Below are positions 1 to 11,252 of a stretch of DNA of 64,000 nt, in pieces; the first letter of the stretch is position 1, and every line of letters starts with the position of its first letter. This DNA is from Gordius sp. MW1 (taxonomy: Eukaryota > Nematomorpha > Gordioida > Gordea > Gordiidae), in the NCBI GenBank assembly GCA_964036665.1, contig OZ038529.1, positions 24,686,060 to 24,750,059 of the forward strand, in the 5' to 3' direction. The position numbers and the translations under genes were made by a program. The notes below the pieces were generated by a model. That model saw only the letters and a program-made list of their open reading frames with translations, did no database searches and had not been told where the DNA came from.

Positions 1-737
1 ACATAAAGTTTTAAACTTTAAATTAAGGTGCACGTATTTAAATATATGACAAAAATCATTATAATCAAATTTATATTCCCAATAATTAACTTCTAATTCT
101 AACTAACTTTGCCATTAAATAGTTATTTATCAAATACAGTATAGGTTCTTGTTTTTATTTTATATTGCACATTATAGAAATTATAATAAATTTGAATGAA
201 CCTTCCAACCCAGCTTATAATGTGAAAAGTAATGTATATGACAAAACTATATATTCACATATTGTCTCATTAAGGTTCAAAAATTTAGGAGGCATACTAT
301 TAGTTGAAGCATAAAACTTTTTAAAAACTCACGATTTAAGATTTAATTTATTACGGTGTCATTAAATACTCTATTATACTTTTAAAAGCGTTAGGCGAGT
401 GCCCACCTTATTCAAACTGATTAAACACCAATAATTACCGCAGCATGCAATGATTAACTATGAAATTAAAATATGCTTTAGTAATATTTACTATTCCATC
501 AGAACTCATTCTAAGCCTAAAATTTTGATTATAAAACATACCCTAAGAGGCAACCATACTTAGGTAAATGATTGCCAAATTTTAAATTTTTTGCAAAAAC
601 ATAAAATATTTACTACACTTAAGAATTTTTTTAATATCAAATATATTCCATACATATTGATTTACACTTAATACCTCAAATGTACATCATGCAAATTAAA
701 ATACGCAATTATTTACTAAAATATAACGATCAATAAA

Positions 738-838
738 AAGTCGAGATCTCGCCAAAAAATCTCGTATCGTCTCGTCTCGATCTTGCCTCCATTTTTAAAA
801 TTCTCGTCTCGCCGAGATTTTTCTCGGTTTTTCCGCAT
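738..838. repeat. TCTCG/CGAGA-rich patch, possible transposon end
   Basis: Short words TCTCG and CGAGA recur many times in about 100 bp, in both orientations, so the strand can fold on itself. The base composition is far from the surrounding AT-rich DNA. Similar arrays of short GC-rich words occur at the ends of the hAT-like elements elsewhere in this window (the CCCGACCCGA words at 14.2 and 15.8 kb), so a degraded DNA-transposon end is plausible. No partner end was found. Confidence 0.35.
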
Positions 839-1123
839 GACTAGCAGTTCCTCGCATATAAATTAAATACTGATTTTCTCCGTATAAAAGCATCCCTTTC
901 CCATTAATCACCTTTTGCTTATTAATTAATTCCTTCGCATTGTGTTTAAGAGAAACCAGATGGGGATAAAGCATTCGAACTTGATATATATTTCCCTAGT
1001 TCCCCATAATTTTTTATTCGGAATTTGTGGTTGTGCTTTGCGCGATTTTTGATTTATATATTTAAATTTGTGATTTTTATTAATTATTAAAAGCGTATTA
1101 CTATTAATGGGAAAATGTAAGTA

Positions 1124-1196
1124 AATAAACCTTTCAGGAGCGCCGCAATTAACTTAAAAGTTTACCCTAATTAGCGCCATCTATCAATTCGTTTAC
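1124..1196 (+). repeat. dispersed repeat carrying AGCGCCATCTAT, copy 1
   Basis: About 70 bp reading through a GGAGCGCCGCAATTAAC-like block and ending in AGCGCCATCTATC. An inverted, diverged copy lies near 19925-20035 (GGAGTGCCGTAATTAAC and AGTGCCATCTATAG on the minus strand). The shared order of words shows common descent. The terminal word resembles the core of the CTCF motif (AGCGCCAYCTRSTGG), which may be chance. Confidence 0.45.
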
Positions 1197-2116
1197 TTAC
1201 TTCTAATATAATAAAACAAAATAATTATTACTACCATAATTATGAGGGTTATTTCATAGCCACCATAAGAATGGGTTTAAATCTAATTTGAGAAGAAATG
1301 TTAACAGGATAATGGATAGAAAAAAGCCGCAAGTCATAAATTGCAGATAAAAATGACTAATAATTTATGCAGATAATGTGAATATCATATAAAGTAATTA
1401 CTGATTAAGTTTTAATTAAAGACCTAGTATTTAATTATAGATAAATAAATAAACGCTATACATCTTAATTAACCTTGGGCTAAGAAACAACAGCACGCTA
1501 AATAAAATAGATTAATAATCCAACTACTTATAAATAAATTCCTTTTTAATTTTGAAATTGATTCACTGCAATCTTGAGATATTGCCATATAATTTAAAAC
1601 AAAACGGCCCGAACTTGAACTTGTATTCAATTGTTTTATATACGAAGAGGTTGTGCTTAAATGTAATTTAATCAATGATGCCTAATCATGTTTTGTATTA
1701 AAAAAATATTTATAAACTACCCATATGGGCAGCAATTTTTTAAGGGTTTTATATAGCAGTTTTGTTCTAGTTTGGGCCTTTAAGCTTTTGATATAGGCGA
1801 TTTTAATAGTTTGCATATATTTGTAGGATCATAGATGTTCCCAGAGTCACATGGAATTTTTTGAAAAGAACGATTCTATTGACTCACGTAATTTTTAGAT
1901 AATTAGGATGATAATTTAACTAACTGAAGATCTAGTGTTTATTGATGGACTACAATATAGGGCAAAAAATATTTAAAAATATTTGTTAAAAATTTTTATA
2001 TAGTTGCATATTTAATACAAATAGATAAGCCATTTACCACGGAAATTCCAAGAGTATTTAACATTTTAAATATTTTGTTACTAACAAGACGAATTTTGAA
2101 TTTGTAACTATCACAC

Positions 2117-2727
2117 ATGTCTCAATATAAGGTAAACGATTATCATACATTTTTATCAATATTAATTAGAATTTGCAACATAAAAGAAAGAAGAAACTTA
2201 GAAATTTAAGGGGTCATGTAAGTCATGGACATGGAAGAATAGGTATACATGTCATATGATTTTAAATATCTCTTAAGGCAAACATAGGAAACATCCTGGT
2301 GGTAGAGGAAATGCCGGTGGTATGCACCATCATAGAATTAACTTTGATAAATAGTAATTTAATTTACTGTGTTTAATATCTGAAAATAGCCATCCTGGTT
2401 ACTTTGGGAAAGTTGGAATGCGTCATTTTCACCATATTCGTAATAGGGATTATTGCCCCATTATAAACCTCGACAAAATATGGTCATTAGTATCTGATCA
2501 AACAAGAGAAAACGGAGCTAAGGCTGAAAAAGCACCTGTAATTGATTGTGTTAGAGCTGTAAGATATTTACTAACAACATTATTACAATTTTATTCAGGG
2601 ATACTTTAAAGTTTTAGGCAAGGGCATATTGCCACAACAACCAGTTATTGTAAAGGCCAAATATTTTAGCCATTCTGCAGAAAAGAAAATTAAAGCAGTT
2701 GGTGGATGTTGTATCTTGACTGCATGA
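2117..2727 (+). CDS. RPL27A: 60S ribosomal protein L27a (uL15)
   Basis: This is the large-subunit ribosomal protein uL15/L27a, which helps hold 28S rRNA in the cytosolic ribosome. Five exons read through cleanly: 2117-2131, 2191-2242, 2278-2353, 2390-2558 and 2599-2727, giving 146 aa against about 148 in the human protein. All introns are GT-AG and tiny (59, 35, 36 and 40 nt). Hallmarks are [19 protein letters not shown] near the N terminus, [20 protein letters not shown] in the middle, and [10 protein letters not shown] near the C terminus. I chose the ATG at 2117 because it joins in phase to exon 2 and gives exactly 12 residues before GHVSHGHG, as in human; the short first exon is the least certain part. 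An AATAAA signal follows the stop at 2751. The gene looks intact and functional. No neighbour is functionally linked. Confidence 0.95.
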
Positions 2728-3735
2728 AATTTAACTTTGTTATTTATATAAATAAAACAACATTGTTAAGCAATGACACATTGTGATGATGATCTATGTG
2801 TATAATTTAATTTTATAAGATTTATTTTTTCAATGACAACGATTTTCAATTAACCTTATTTAAACGAATTTACATCTTCATTCTTTTTACATTTTATTAT
2901 AGTTTTTTTTTCTTTTTTGAAATATCTTATTACAATTTTTATTGGCTTATAACTAAATAATATGTTAAACTGTAATTTGTCAGTCTTAAAAGCTTAGAAA
3001 GACATAATATTTTCACATTCCTTTATATTTTTATAGATTGTTTTAAATACCCTTCTAATGCAATATTCATACCTTACTATATTAGACATGATTTTTACAA
3101 TAATAGGGTTTTCAAATGAATTTTAAAATAATGTTTTGGATCCATTGTTTACTCCTAAAAAATCTTGTCAAATATATATTTTTTATTTAAATGCTATGCA
3201 ATTTATGGGTTTATTATGTTTACATTTTAACCCTCATCTTGTTGATTTATAATTGAAACGATGTGCAAACTGCCATATCATCATTCTGGAATTTTTCATA
3301 TTCTTATAATTCATTTTTTACTAAAACAATATTATATTTAATTTTTTTATCTGCAAATCTTATGTATAACAAAAGCTTTTAAATTACAAAAAATGTGTTA
3401 ATGCAAATTTAAAATATGCTATAAGAAAAAAGTAAATTGTATTAAAAATACGGATATATTTAAAACTTTTATAACAAATCATACTTTCTATTTTACATTA
3501 CCTTCTTAAGTCAAAAACCCTGCCTCCCTTGGATCAATTCAATTTTTCTAAATCTAAAAAAACATTTTTTGTCCCTCTAAATCATTACTTCCACCCCCCC
3601 CCCCCCCCCTAAATCTTAATTCTAGCTATGCCCATGGGATTAAGTGTATATCACTTTTGACCAAAAGAACCAATGGCCAAACCTTTCAAAACTTTTGACA
3701 AATTTGCAGAACATATGACACAACCTATTAATTAA
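2728..3735. other. intergenic, AT-rich, with a MITE remnant near 3520-3636
   Basis: The stretch starts with the RPL27A 3' UTR (AATAAA at 2751). It is otherwise AT-rich with no open frame of note. Near its end a C-homopolymer (about 3590-3610) followed by CTAGCTATGCCCATGGG is one end of the abundant CATGGGC-type MITE described at 39168 and 60312. The other end of this copy was not found. Confidence 0.5.
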
Positions 3736-3866
3736 CCCGACAGGTACCAGACCCAGTTTGGCCGAAAAAATTTTTATGAAATTTTTTTCTGGGCTTTCTT
3801 ACATGCTAAATAAAGCTAAACAATTGAAAAATTTTGAAAAAATTATTTACTTTGAGAAAAAAAGGG

Positions 3867-5820
3867 GTGTCACCTACAGGTTACACTGGGCAGCACAAAT
3901 GTACTCACGTATAAAGAAAATTTATTAAATTTTACAATTATGTATACAATAATGATGTATAAAATACATAAAAATGTATTAACTAACATCAATGAGTATA
4001 AAATATGTTAATTATAATGAAATATTGACCAACAATTTATGGGTAGGCCTACTTTATAATATGCACAAAAAATTCTAATAGCTTTATGTCAGACAACACA
4101 ATGCCTCTGAGTACCGATACCTTTTGTTGTATGTTATATTATTCTTAAAATTAGTTAATTTATGGCTTAAAGTCCGTTTACGCGGTTGTCCGTATTTTTT
4201 AAAATAATTTTGCGCTATCTCTCTTTTGAAATTACATAATGTAATTTTTCGCTAATGAAGCAATATAGATGCCATGCATTTTGCCATGCAGCATCCAGCC
4301 CGAATGCAAATATAGGAAAATACCACTTTTCCGTGGCAAAATGATAGTTGCATCCATATTTTGCTCAAAGCGTTCGACACCGCCCATAAAACAATTAGAC
4401 ATTTTGATTACATGAGGATATTGAATTACAATTTTTTTCTATTTTTTCGCTTTAGTGATTCTCCAATAGAGGTTATAGGCTTGACCCTATGACAATTTGA
4501 CAACATTGTGCCAATATTATTATCATTCCATCGGACAGCCATCAAATAAGTGTTTTTTGATAGAAACCCGCGTTCCTTTACATCGATGATCAGGCATTTT
4601 AAACAATCGACCCGCACGTTCCTGTGCCCCCAATATTCATCTTTGAAAGACATATCATTAAATTGTGGCTCGTAAAAAAATTATCGAAATAAATATTGTA
4701 TGGACCAAATTCTGGTGGTAGTTGATTTACTAAGTCTAATATGACCGCTCCTCCTAAACCTATTTCGTTTTGTCGATTTACGGAAAATTTAGCCCCCTGG
4801 TAAGGTTTAAATGTGACAAGGTAGCCATTTTTTGTTGAGCACACCACATATTATAGCCGAAACGAAAAGGCTAGCCTTTTATAAATTGTTTTGCATTGTG
4901 GTCCCGAAATAAAAAACCATATATTCATCTATGGATATGTGAGAAGAGCTACGCTGTTTAAAGTTGCTTTTGAACTTTTCATTTAAAAGATCCATATAAT
5001 CTCGAACTTTGAAAAAAGTGTCAACTCTTACCAATTTTGTCGGCCAAATGTAAATATTTAGTTTCTTGGAAGCGTTTCTACGCATTCAACTAAAAACCAT
5101 TATGTTCAAACAGTCAGGTCAGAGCTCCCAAAACATTTTAATATACTTAGGAAACAAGTATTTAGTTAAAAAAAGAATTGAGATTTAGATTTTAAATTCA
5201 TTAACAGTTAAATTTATTCATATTAACCACATACAAAATAACATCATTTGAAAGAAATTGTTTCAAGTAATCTTCAGGATTTTCCAAGTGGATGGGGTCA
5301 AAGGTTAAATTAATCATATAATTTTTGCCTCAAAGCGATATTAACTTTGTAATAAAGATATTTTTATACGAAATTACTTATAAAAAATCAAATTAAAGCA
5401 AATAAAAAAGTAGCATTTTTCGTTTAAATAAGCTTATACGTATGGACCTCTGCCCAGTGTAACCTACAGGTTACACCAAACTTTGGGCCAACATTATTCC
5501 AATTTTAATTAACCAAAAACAATTAAATTTCATATCAAAATAATTGTGAAAGTGTCAAGATTTTAATGATATAAATTAAAATAAGATTTCATATGGTTGA
5601 GTCTCCATTTATAGTGAATATATGAGAAGCAGTCGAACTTTCAAAATTAGCGATATTTGAGACCTTATCATTAATGAAAGAAGGAAGAGGAAGGGGAATA
5701 AAACATATCAGCTGATTCGCCTAAGTGTGCTCTTTCATATTCAATTTAAAACTTAATATTTCATCCAATAGTTTAAAAATTATAAGCGTTCAAAGTGGTG
5801 TCACCTACAGGTTACACTGG
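3867..5820. repeat. three subterminal near-palindromes of piggyBac 1
   Basis: Copies lie at 3867-3889, 5455-5477 (inverted relative to the others) and 5798-5820. The core is GTGTAACCT-ac-AGGTTACAC, two 9-bp arms around a 2-bp centre. One copy sits about 130 bp inside the left end, one touches the right terminal repeat and one lies about 350 bp inside it. An asymmetric set of internal repeats is normal for piggyBac ends and usually marks transposase contacts. Confidence 0.7.
4426..5085 (-). pseudogene. piggyBac transposase remnant
   Basis: Three minus-strand open pieces, 5085-4879, 4847-4599 and 4653-4426, follow one another in the order of a piggyBac transposase. The first carries SIDEYMVFYFG, equivalent to the first catalytic aspartate region (DEAM in relatives). 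The second carries YNIYFDNFFTSHNL, the second catalytic aspartate region (DNFFTS). The third carries AVRWNDNNIGTMLSN, the third region (WxDNK-V-LSN). The pieces lie in different frames, so at least two frameshifts separate them, and the N-terminal third is missing or unrecognisable. Not functional; family assignment is firm. Confidence 0.85.
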
Positions 5821-5835
5821 TACCTCTCGGGTTAA

Positions 5836-6298
5836 AATTTGTTTTTTTTTGCTTAGTCAATATATCTATTAATGTAAAATTCTCACATTATACTGAACTT
5901 TGCATGACATTTATGTGCGTTATATCATAATGCTTTAAGCAATCTAATTATCAGGCAAGTATCAATACAGTAATGTGATTTCAAGTAAAAAGTGCAAGCT
6001 GCTTATTAATTAATTTACCATTGTATGTTTATATTTCTCAAGTAATTAACACCAAGAAAATGGGAAAGTAAAAATAAATCAGATTTAGGAGAACCATAAA
6101 ATAGGAAAGAGGATGATCAACACGTCCTTTTTTAAATTTCTACATATAGCTTTATAAATTTATGCCAATAACATTATTGTCCTAGTTTACTAATATTTTG
6201 AATAAAATACTTAATATTGAAGTTATAATGTGCAGTATTTCTTTTATTAAAACAATCTTAAGAGAAGGGAGTCAAGTATGAATCATATATGATAATAA
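5836..6298. other. intergenic with flanking repeat copy 1 at 6033-6102
   Basis: No gene is seen. A 70-bp segment at 6033-6102, containing AACACCAAGAAAATGGGAAAG and AAATAAATCAGAT, has a diverged direct copy at 7643-7710. The two copies lie on either side of the 912-bp foldback element. Confidence 0.5.
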
Positions 6299-7210
6299 CA
6301 CTGGTCTACAAGAAAAATCAACCGGGAAACGGTTAACATATTCTGATAGAGTTTTTTGTGGTAAACACAAATATGTTTTTCGTTTTTTTCCTATACGTCA
6401 AGTTTTTTAGATATTTCGATTCAAAGTTGCGAAAATGACCGTTTTCGACGCTCACTAGAACGATATTGAATAGCTAAAAAAAATCTTAAACCTCTAAGTG
6501 GTAGAACCAACTTAGGGTAAAACATTGAAAAAAGATTTTTTTCCCTATTGTTTTTACTTTTTCCAATATATCGAATTTCAATTAGTCCCTATGCGAAGCG
6601 GCATCCTTTGAGCCTCCATCTCTCCCTCTCTATCTAATTATAACACTACTCTTTGTGCATGTGAGTGATTGATGGATGATGTGGGGGTGGGGTTGTGTAA
6701 AAGTAGTGGCCTAATACGAGCTATTCCTCTAGTAGAGAGGGAGGATGACAGGCGTAGTAGTAGGAATAGTTCTTATTAACCCACTACTCTTGCACCCACC
6801 ACACTCATCAATCACTTACATGCACTAAGGGTATAGTCTTATATAAGCATATAAGCCAATTAGATAGAGAGGGAGGGAGGCTCAAAGGAAGCCGCGATTT
6901 CGCATAGGGACTAATTGCATTTTTGGTATATTAGAAAAAGTAAAAACAATAGGGGGAAAAAATCATTTTTCAATGTTTTACCCTAAGTTGGTTCTACCAC
7001 TTAGAGGTTTAAGATTTTTTTTAGCTATTCAATATCGTTCTAGTGAGCGTCGAAAACGGTCATTTTCGCAACTTTGAATCGAAATATCTAAAAAACTTGA
7101 CGTATAGAAAAAAAACGAAAAACATATTTGTGTTCACCACAAAAAACTCTATCAGAAAATGTTAACCGTTTCCCGGTTGATAACATAAGACCTTTATTTG
7201 TAGACCAGTG
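6299..7210. mobile_element. 912-bp foldback MITE
   Basis: The two ends, CACTGGTCTACAA on the left and TTGTAGACCAGTG on the right, begin an inverted repeat whose arms run to about 6642 and from about 6856 with very few differences. Weaker symmetry continues almost to the centre near 6750. The transcript could fold into a hairpin of more than 340 bp per arm. Flanks show TAA on both sides, compatible with a 3-bp target duplication. There is no coding capacity. The superfamily is not certain; CACT-type termini with a 3-bp duplication suggest CMC/CACTA relatives. Confidence 0.8.
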
Positions 7211-7794
7211 TAATTAATAACTAGTATAGGCTATCAACCTTTTAATCATAGATGTCTTCGGTTGTATGAGTGAATCATTTTATACAAAATGTAAATTTTG
7301 AGCTAATGTCATAAATGGCTTATAAATTATATTCAGAAGTATAAATGATCCCATTCATAATGCCAATCATCCACAATGCCAATGACTGTATTATTTTTAA
7401 GTAATAGCTCATTATACAGTTAATTCTATTATAATCATTATATTATATCTATGTGTACTTATAATATTCCCTAACCCTACCCCTTATGGCGGTCTAAAGC
7501 ATTGGCATTATGGACGATTGGCATTTTGAACAGAAGCGGTATAAATTTGTATTGGTAAATGCGTGGTTTTTGTATAAATTTTGTTATAAAAACATGGGAT
7601 TTATATCTAAAGATTATAATTGGTATGGTAATTTACTGCTTCTATTTCTTAAGTAACACCAAGAAAGATGAAAAAGTAAAAATAAATCAGATTCAGGAGG
7701 ACCTAAAAATCTAATTGATTGTGTAACGAGGTTTTGACGGGTCTTACATATATCTTGCCCGAGCCCGCTAGGATATATCACGGTACGTCCAGAC
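7211..7794. other. intergenic with flanking repeat copy 2 at 7643-7710
   Basis: No gene is seen. 7643-7710 is the second copy of the direct repeat that also lies at 6033-6102. An open frame at about 7719-7979 is translated G-homopolymer and MITE sequence and is not a gene. Confidence 0.5.
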
Positions 7795-8530
7795 CCATAA
7801 GCTTAGCCAGGATTGCCTCATGGGGGGGGGGGGGGGGTTTCCAAAAAAAATTTAACATGATACTATTAAACAAAAATTTATTAAGCTTATATACAGTAGT
7901 GACGGAGGTAGGACTATCTAATTGGGGGGGGGGGGGGGTAAATTTTGTATCAAAGAATTTCGATTCAAAAACATATTAAAATTATATAAATTCATTATCT
8001 ACGATGGGTTTTTGGTCAAAAATGCATTAATAATATCTTCAGAGACGCAAATTGCAAGGAGCTCTCTCCAATTTTTCTGTTCGCGTTAATTAGGGCCATT
8101 GTTTAAACTAAACACGCATTGGCCTTTAAGGCTAAATTTCCCACCAGAACCAATAATTCACCGGGACGGCTTAAATGAAATTATAAGCCCAAGTTCGCCT
8201 CGCTGCTAAAATTTGGCTTGTGTCAGATCTTCCTTGTTTAATTTAAAGGTTGAGATAGTTTTTTAGAGAAATAATTAAGAATTAAATTTTTTTTTATTAG
8301 AAAACACGCACTTGAGACATAATCTTTTTTGTATAAATAATGTTATAATTAGTAGATTTCATCTAAAATTAAATATCAAATTAATTAAGAAAATATATTA
8401 TTTCTATATGCGCAACCCACACAGGACTCCTATTAATATTTTTTCCGTATAATTTGAAAAAAATTCATTTTTTTTTGTCAATGGGGGGGTCCTAACCCGA
8501 AACCCCCCCCTTCCCTACGCTACTGTCCAG
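7795..8530. mobile_element. nested MITE remnants with G and C homopolymers
   Basis: The segment starts with a TTAGCCAGGATT end followed by a G run at about 7824, has a second G run at about 7925, and closes with a C run and CCCTACGCTACTGTCC at about 8505-8527. These are diverged ends of the GGCGTAGCCAGGATT family. Two copies appear to be stacked. There is no coding capacity. Confidence 0.5.
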
Positions 8531-8633
8531 ACCCGACCGTTGTTTTATTAAAACCTGAGAAATTAGGCACACTAACAAATTTTGACAAATTTATTTTATT
8601 TAATGGGACTATAACTTCATTCCTGTTCTGTTC

Positions 8634-8957
8634 AGAGAATACAATACACAATCCAAATTTATTATATCCACAAGACCAAAATCACAAAAATAATATGCAT
8701 GCAGTATTCACTAGACGAAGACCATCATAAAAATATTCGAATGCATCACTACATAAAAACAAAATGTGTACAGTATTCATGAGACAAAGACCATCATAAA
8801 AATATTCTAATGCATCACTACATAAAAACAAATGTGTGTGTCTGTTGTCTTCGCTCATCTTTCCCTTTTTCCTTTCATCACTTCATACGTCTATATACTT
8901 CCGTCATATTACTTGTTTTTATTCTCCACACCCGCCTTTGTGTCGATAAACACAACA
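8634..8957 (-). repeat. 3' LTR of gypsy A
   Basis: Begins TGTTCTGTTCAGAGAA and ends GATAAACACAACA, matching 12539-12874. The LTR itself holds an internal tandem duplication of about 62 bp whose units both contain AGACCATCATAAAAATATTC. Confidence 0.9.
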
Positions 8958-9270
8958 TCTCTATTTTTACTTTTTCATTTTTTTCTTATTTCTTTTGACT
9001 CTGTCACTATCCCTGGCTTTGATTTATGCCTTTTCAACCGATGCACTTGCCGTACCACCAACATTCCCAAACCCGCTTACATCATGCCTTTATAACGTTA
9101 CATACAACGGTTACACCCGCTTACATCATTCCTTTATAATGGTACATACAATAATTATAGAAGTAACACATATATCCAACACAGCATCAAACCATTCACA
9201 CAATCTCGATGTAAACATTGTAAACAAAAAAATTTGGTCATACAATATAATCAATAATAATGTACACACA

Positions 9271-9452
9271 CAATGGCTACTACATATACTATAAATCAAT
9301 GGCTACAACATATACTACAAATCAATGGCTACTACATATACTATAAATCAATGGCTACTACATACACTATAAATCAATGGCTACTACATATACTACTACA
9401 AATCAATGGCTACTACATATACTACAAATTAATGGCTACTACATATACTATG
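9271..9452. repeat. 26-bp minisatellite inside gypsy A
   Basis: About seven copies of a 26-bp unit containing CAATGGCTACTACATATACT stand in tandem, with small differences. The translation of this array looks like a short repetitive protein (MATTYTINQW...), but that is only the repeat. It lies between the integrase end and the 3' LTR. Confidence 0.85.
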
Positions 9453-9696
9453 AATCCGTAGACATAAGTGGAACACAATTATTTAAAACATAATAAAAAT
9501 ATACAATATACATAATTCATATAAAGTTTAAAAACATTTTATAGATAACTACACAAAAATCCGAGATATACGATACAATTTTATCTTCCAAAGCAATACA
9601 CAATTAATTTCGCAAACGCAATACAATTTATCCACAAACACAATCCATTCCCAAAACACACAGGAGCAATACAGTTTCTCCACTTCCTCTCCCCGT

Positions 9697-9980
9697 TTTT
9701 TTTTTTTTATTTTATTTATTTTTTTTTTTATTTATTTTTTTTAAGAGGGGGGTTTTAAACATAAGTGGAATGCGATTATCATATAAACATTCAATTCCAT
9801 ACATATTTTCATTACATTATAAATAATTCGCGTATAAAATATTTCACTCCAGACAACGCTACGCCCCGACATACCATATCCCATTTTGATATGTATACAA
9901 TATTGCCAATTGTCTTTTTTTTGTATTTATTTTTATTTTATTTTTTTATTTTTTTGTGTTTATTTATTTTTTTTTATATA
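9697..9980. repeat. T-rich low-complexity tracts
   Basis: Long T runs broken by A or AT (about 9700-9740 and 9915-9980) lie between the minisatellite and the integrase end of gypsy A. No coding sense. Confidence 0.7.
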
Positions 9981-10190
9981 AATAATTGAGGATAAAATAT
10001 AATTTAGTACTAGAACATAAAGCAGGGTAGATGTATAGAGGTAGGATAGTGTTAGAATAGCAAAATATATCTAGATGTTTATAGTTAAGTAGCACGTAAG
10101 ATAAATGTTAGATATAGTGCTAACATAGCAAGCGTTAGACTAAAAATTAGCTATTACATGGCCCATCAAAACGTTCCATTAAACCAATAT

Positions 10191-11130
10191 TCACAGACTA
10201 TCCTTTCTTCTTTTTAGCTGATTCATGTGCCGCACCACTAAGTTCCCACTGTTATCCTCGACCATATACTTAAAGTTACTAACTGCCTTTCGCACTATCC
10301 CTTTCGTCCACTTTATACCGCCGTCAAACATCCGCACCAATACCAAATCTTCTTTTTTGAACTTTGTTTTCTTGGCTAAATCTCCTACATTCTCATTTTT
10401 TATTAAGTCTAGCCAACGCCTGCCCCTCTTACCCAGGAATTTTTCACTGGGGGATTTCTCCACTTCCTTCCGTGTGCTACTATACATCAACTGCATCTTC
10501 CATAACTCTCCTCCACCAGTCTCTCTCTTTTTAAACCAACTCTTTACTACGCCTACCATTCTTTCCGCCTGGCCATTTGATTGTGGGTAATATGGAGCCG
10601 TCACTTCATGTCTCACTCCTTGTGCCAGGAAGAAGTTTTTTAACTCCTTACTTATAAAAGCCGGAGCACCATCCGACACTATCATCAGAGGCAAGCCATA
10701 TTTTCCGAACGAGCCTTTCATTATGCCAATCACCACTCGCCCCGACATCTTACTAACTTTAAAGAATTCAACCCACTTGGAATAAGCGTCTACCACTAAT
10801 AGATATGCCTTACCCCGCATGTATTCTTTCCCAGGCCCTTGCGGCCAATTTCCACTTACCCTTCTTCCCACCACGAGGCATATCACTTACAGCATTACAT
10901 GCCTCACATGCTCTGGGCAGGTCCTCAATGTCTCGGCTCATTTCTGGCCACCACATATATTCCCTCGCCCATTGTTTCATCTTAACAATCCCTTGATGTC
11001 CCGCATGTAAAACCCTTAATGTTTCCTTTTTTAAAATCTCAGGAATTATTACTCTTGCCCCTCTCATTAAACAACCCTCCACCAAGTGCAACTCTTTACT
11101 CACTCTCCTAAACGCTCTCCTCTCATAACT
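10191..11130 (-). pseudogene. gypsy A integrase region
   Basis: The zinc-binding part is visible as HAGHQGIVKMKQWAREYMWW followed by CEACN (H-H-C-C pattern). The catalytic core reads LLVVDAYSKWVEF, then IVSDGAPAFIS, then PYYPQSNGQAERMV, giving the D, D and E of the DDE triad. A basic C-terminal tail ends near 10191. It would join element DNA to the host; it belongs to a broken element. Confidence 0.88.
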
Positions 11131-11252
11131 CCATTCTTTGTTCCCTTGCACACACTCACAAACCTGTTGCAAAACATCATCTCCAACCATGCTATTTTTT
11201 ATCCGATCCCAAGACACGGGCCCACTTTCCTCTACCCTTAGCGCGGCCACTA

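Larger units (their letters stand above)
1..2116. other. AT-rich flank without a recognised gene
   Basis: I see no convincing coding region here. The only long open frame (about 1469-1675, minus) is low-complexity and matches nothing I know. Two repeat-like patches stand out and are listed separately: a TCTCG-rich patch at 738-838 and a dispersed repeat at 1124-1196. The promoter of RPL27A should lie in the last few hundred bases, but I could not pick out a TATA box or a polypyrimidine initiator with confidence. Confidence 0.6.
3736..5831 (-). mobile_element. piggyBac DNA transposon 1, degenerate
   Basis: The element is bounded by TTAA on both sides (3732-3735 and 5832-5835), the piggyBac target. 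The terminal inverted repeats are CCCGACAGGTACCAG on the left and CTGGTACCTCTCGGG on the right, one mismatch apart. A near-palindrome, GTGTAACCTACAGGTTACAC or a close variant, occurs three times just inside the ends (3867-3889, 5455-5477, 5798-5820) and is a likely transposase-binding site. The interior holds a broken DDE_Tnp_1_7 transposase on the minus strand. At 2.1 kb it is close to full length for the class, but it cannot encode a whole enzyme. Confidence 0.88.

Noticed and set aside
2171-2190. RPL27A exon 2 starting after the AG at 2168-2169
   Set aside because: It would add seven residues before the conserved block; the AG ending at 2190 gives the family length.
8810-9294. Overlapping plus-strand frames in gypsy A
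   Set aside because: They read an LTR and its neighbouring repeat-rich DNA on the wrong strand and carry no domain.
9273-9461. Open frame MATTYTINQWLQHILQ
   Set aside because: It is the 26-bp minisatellite read as protein.
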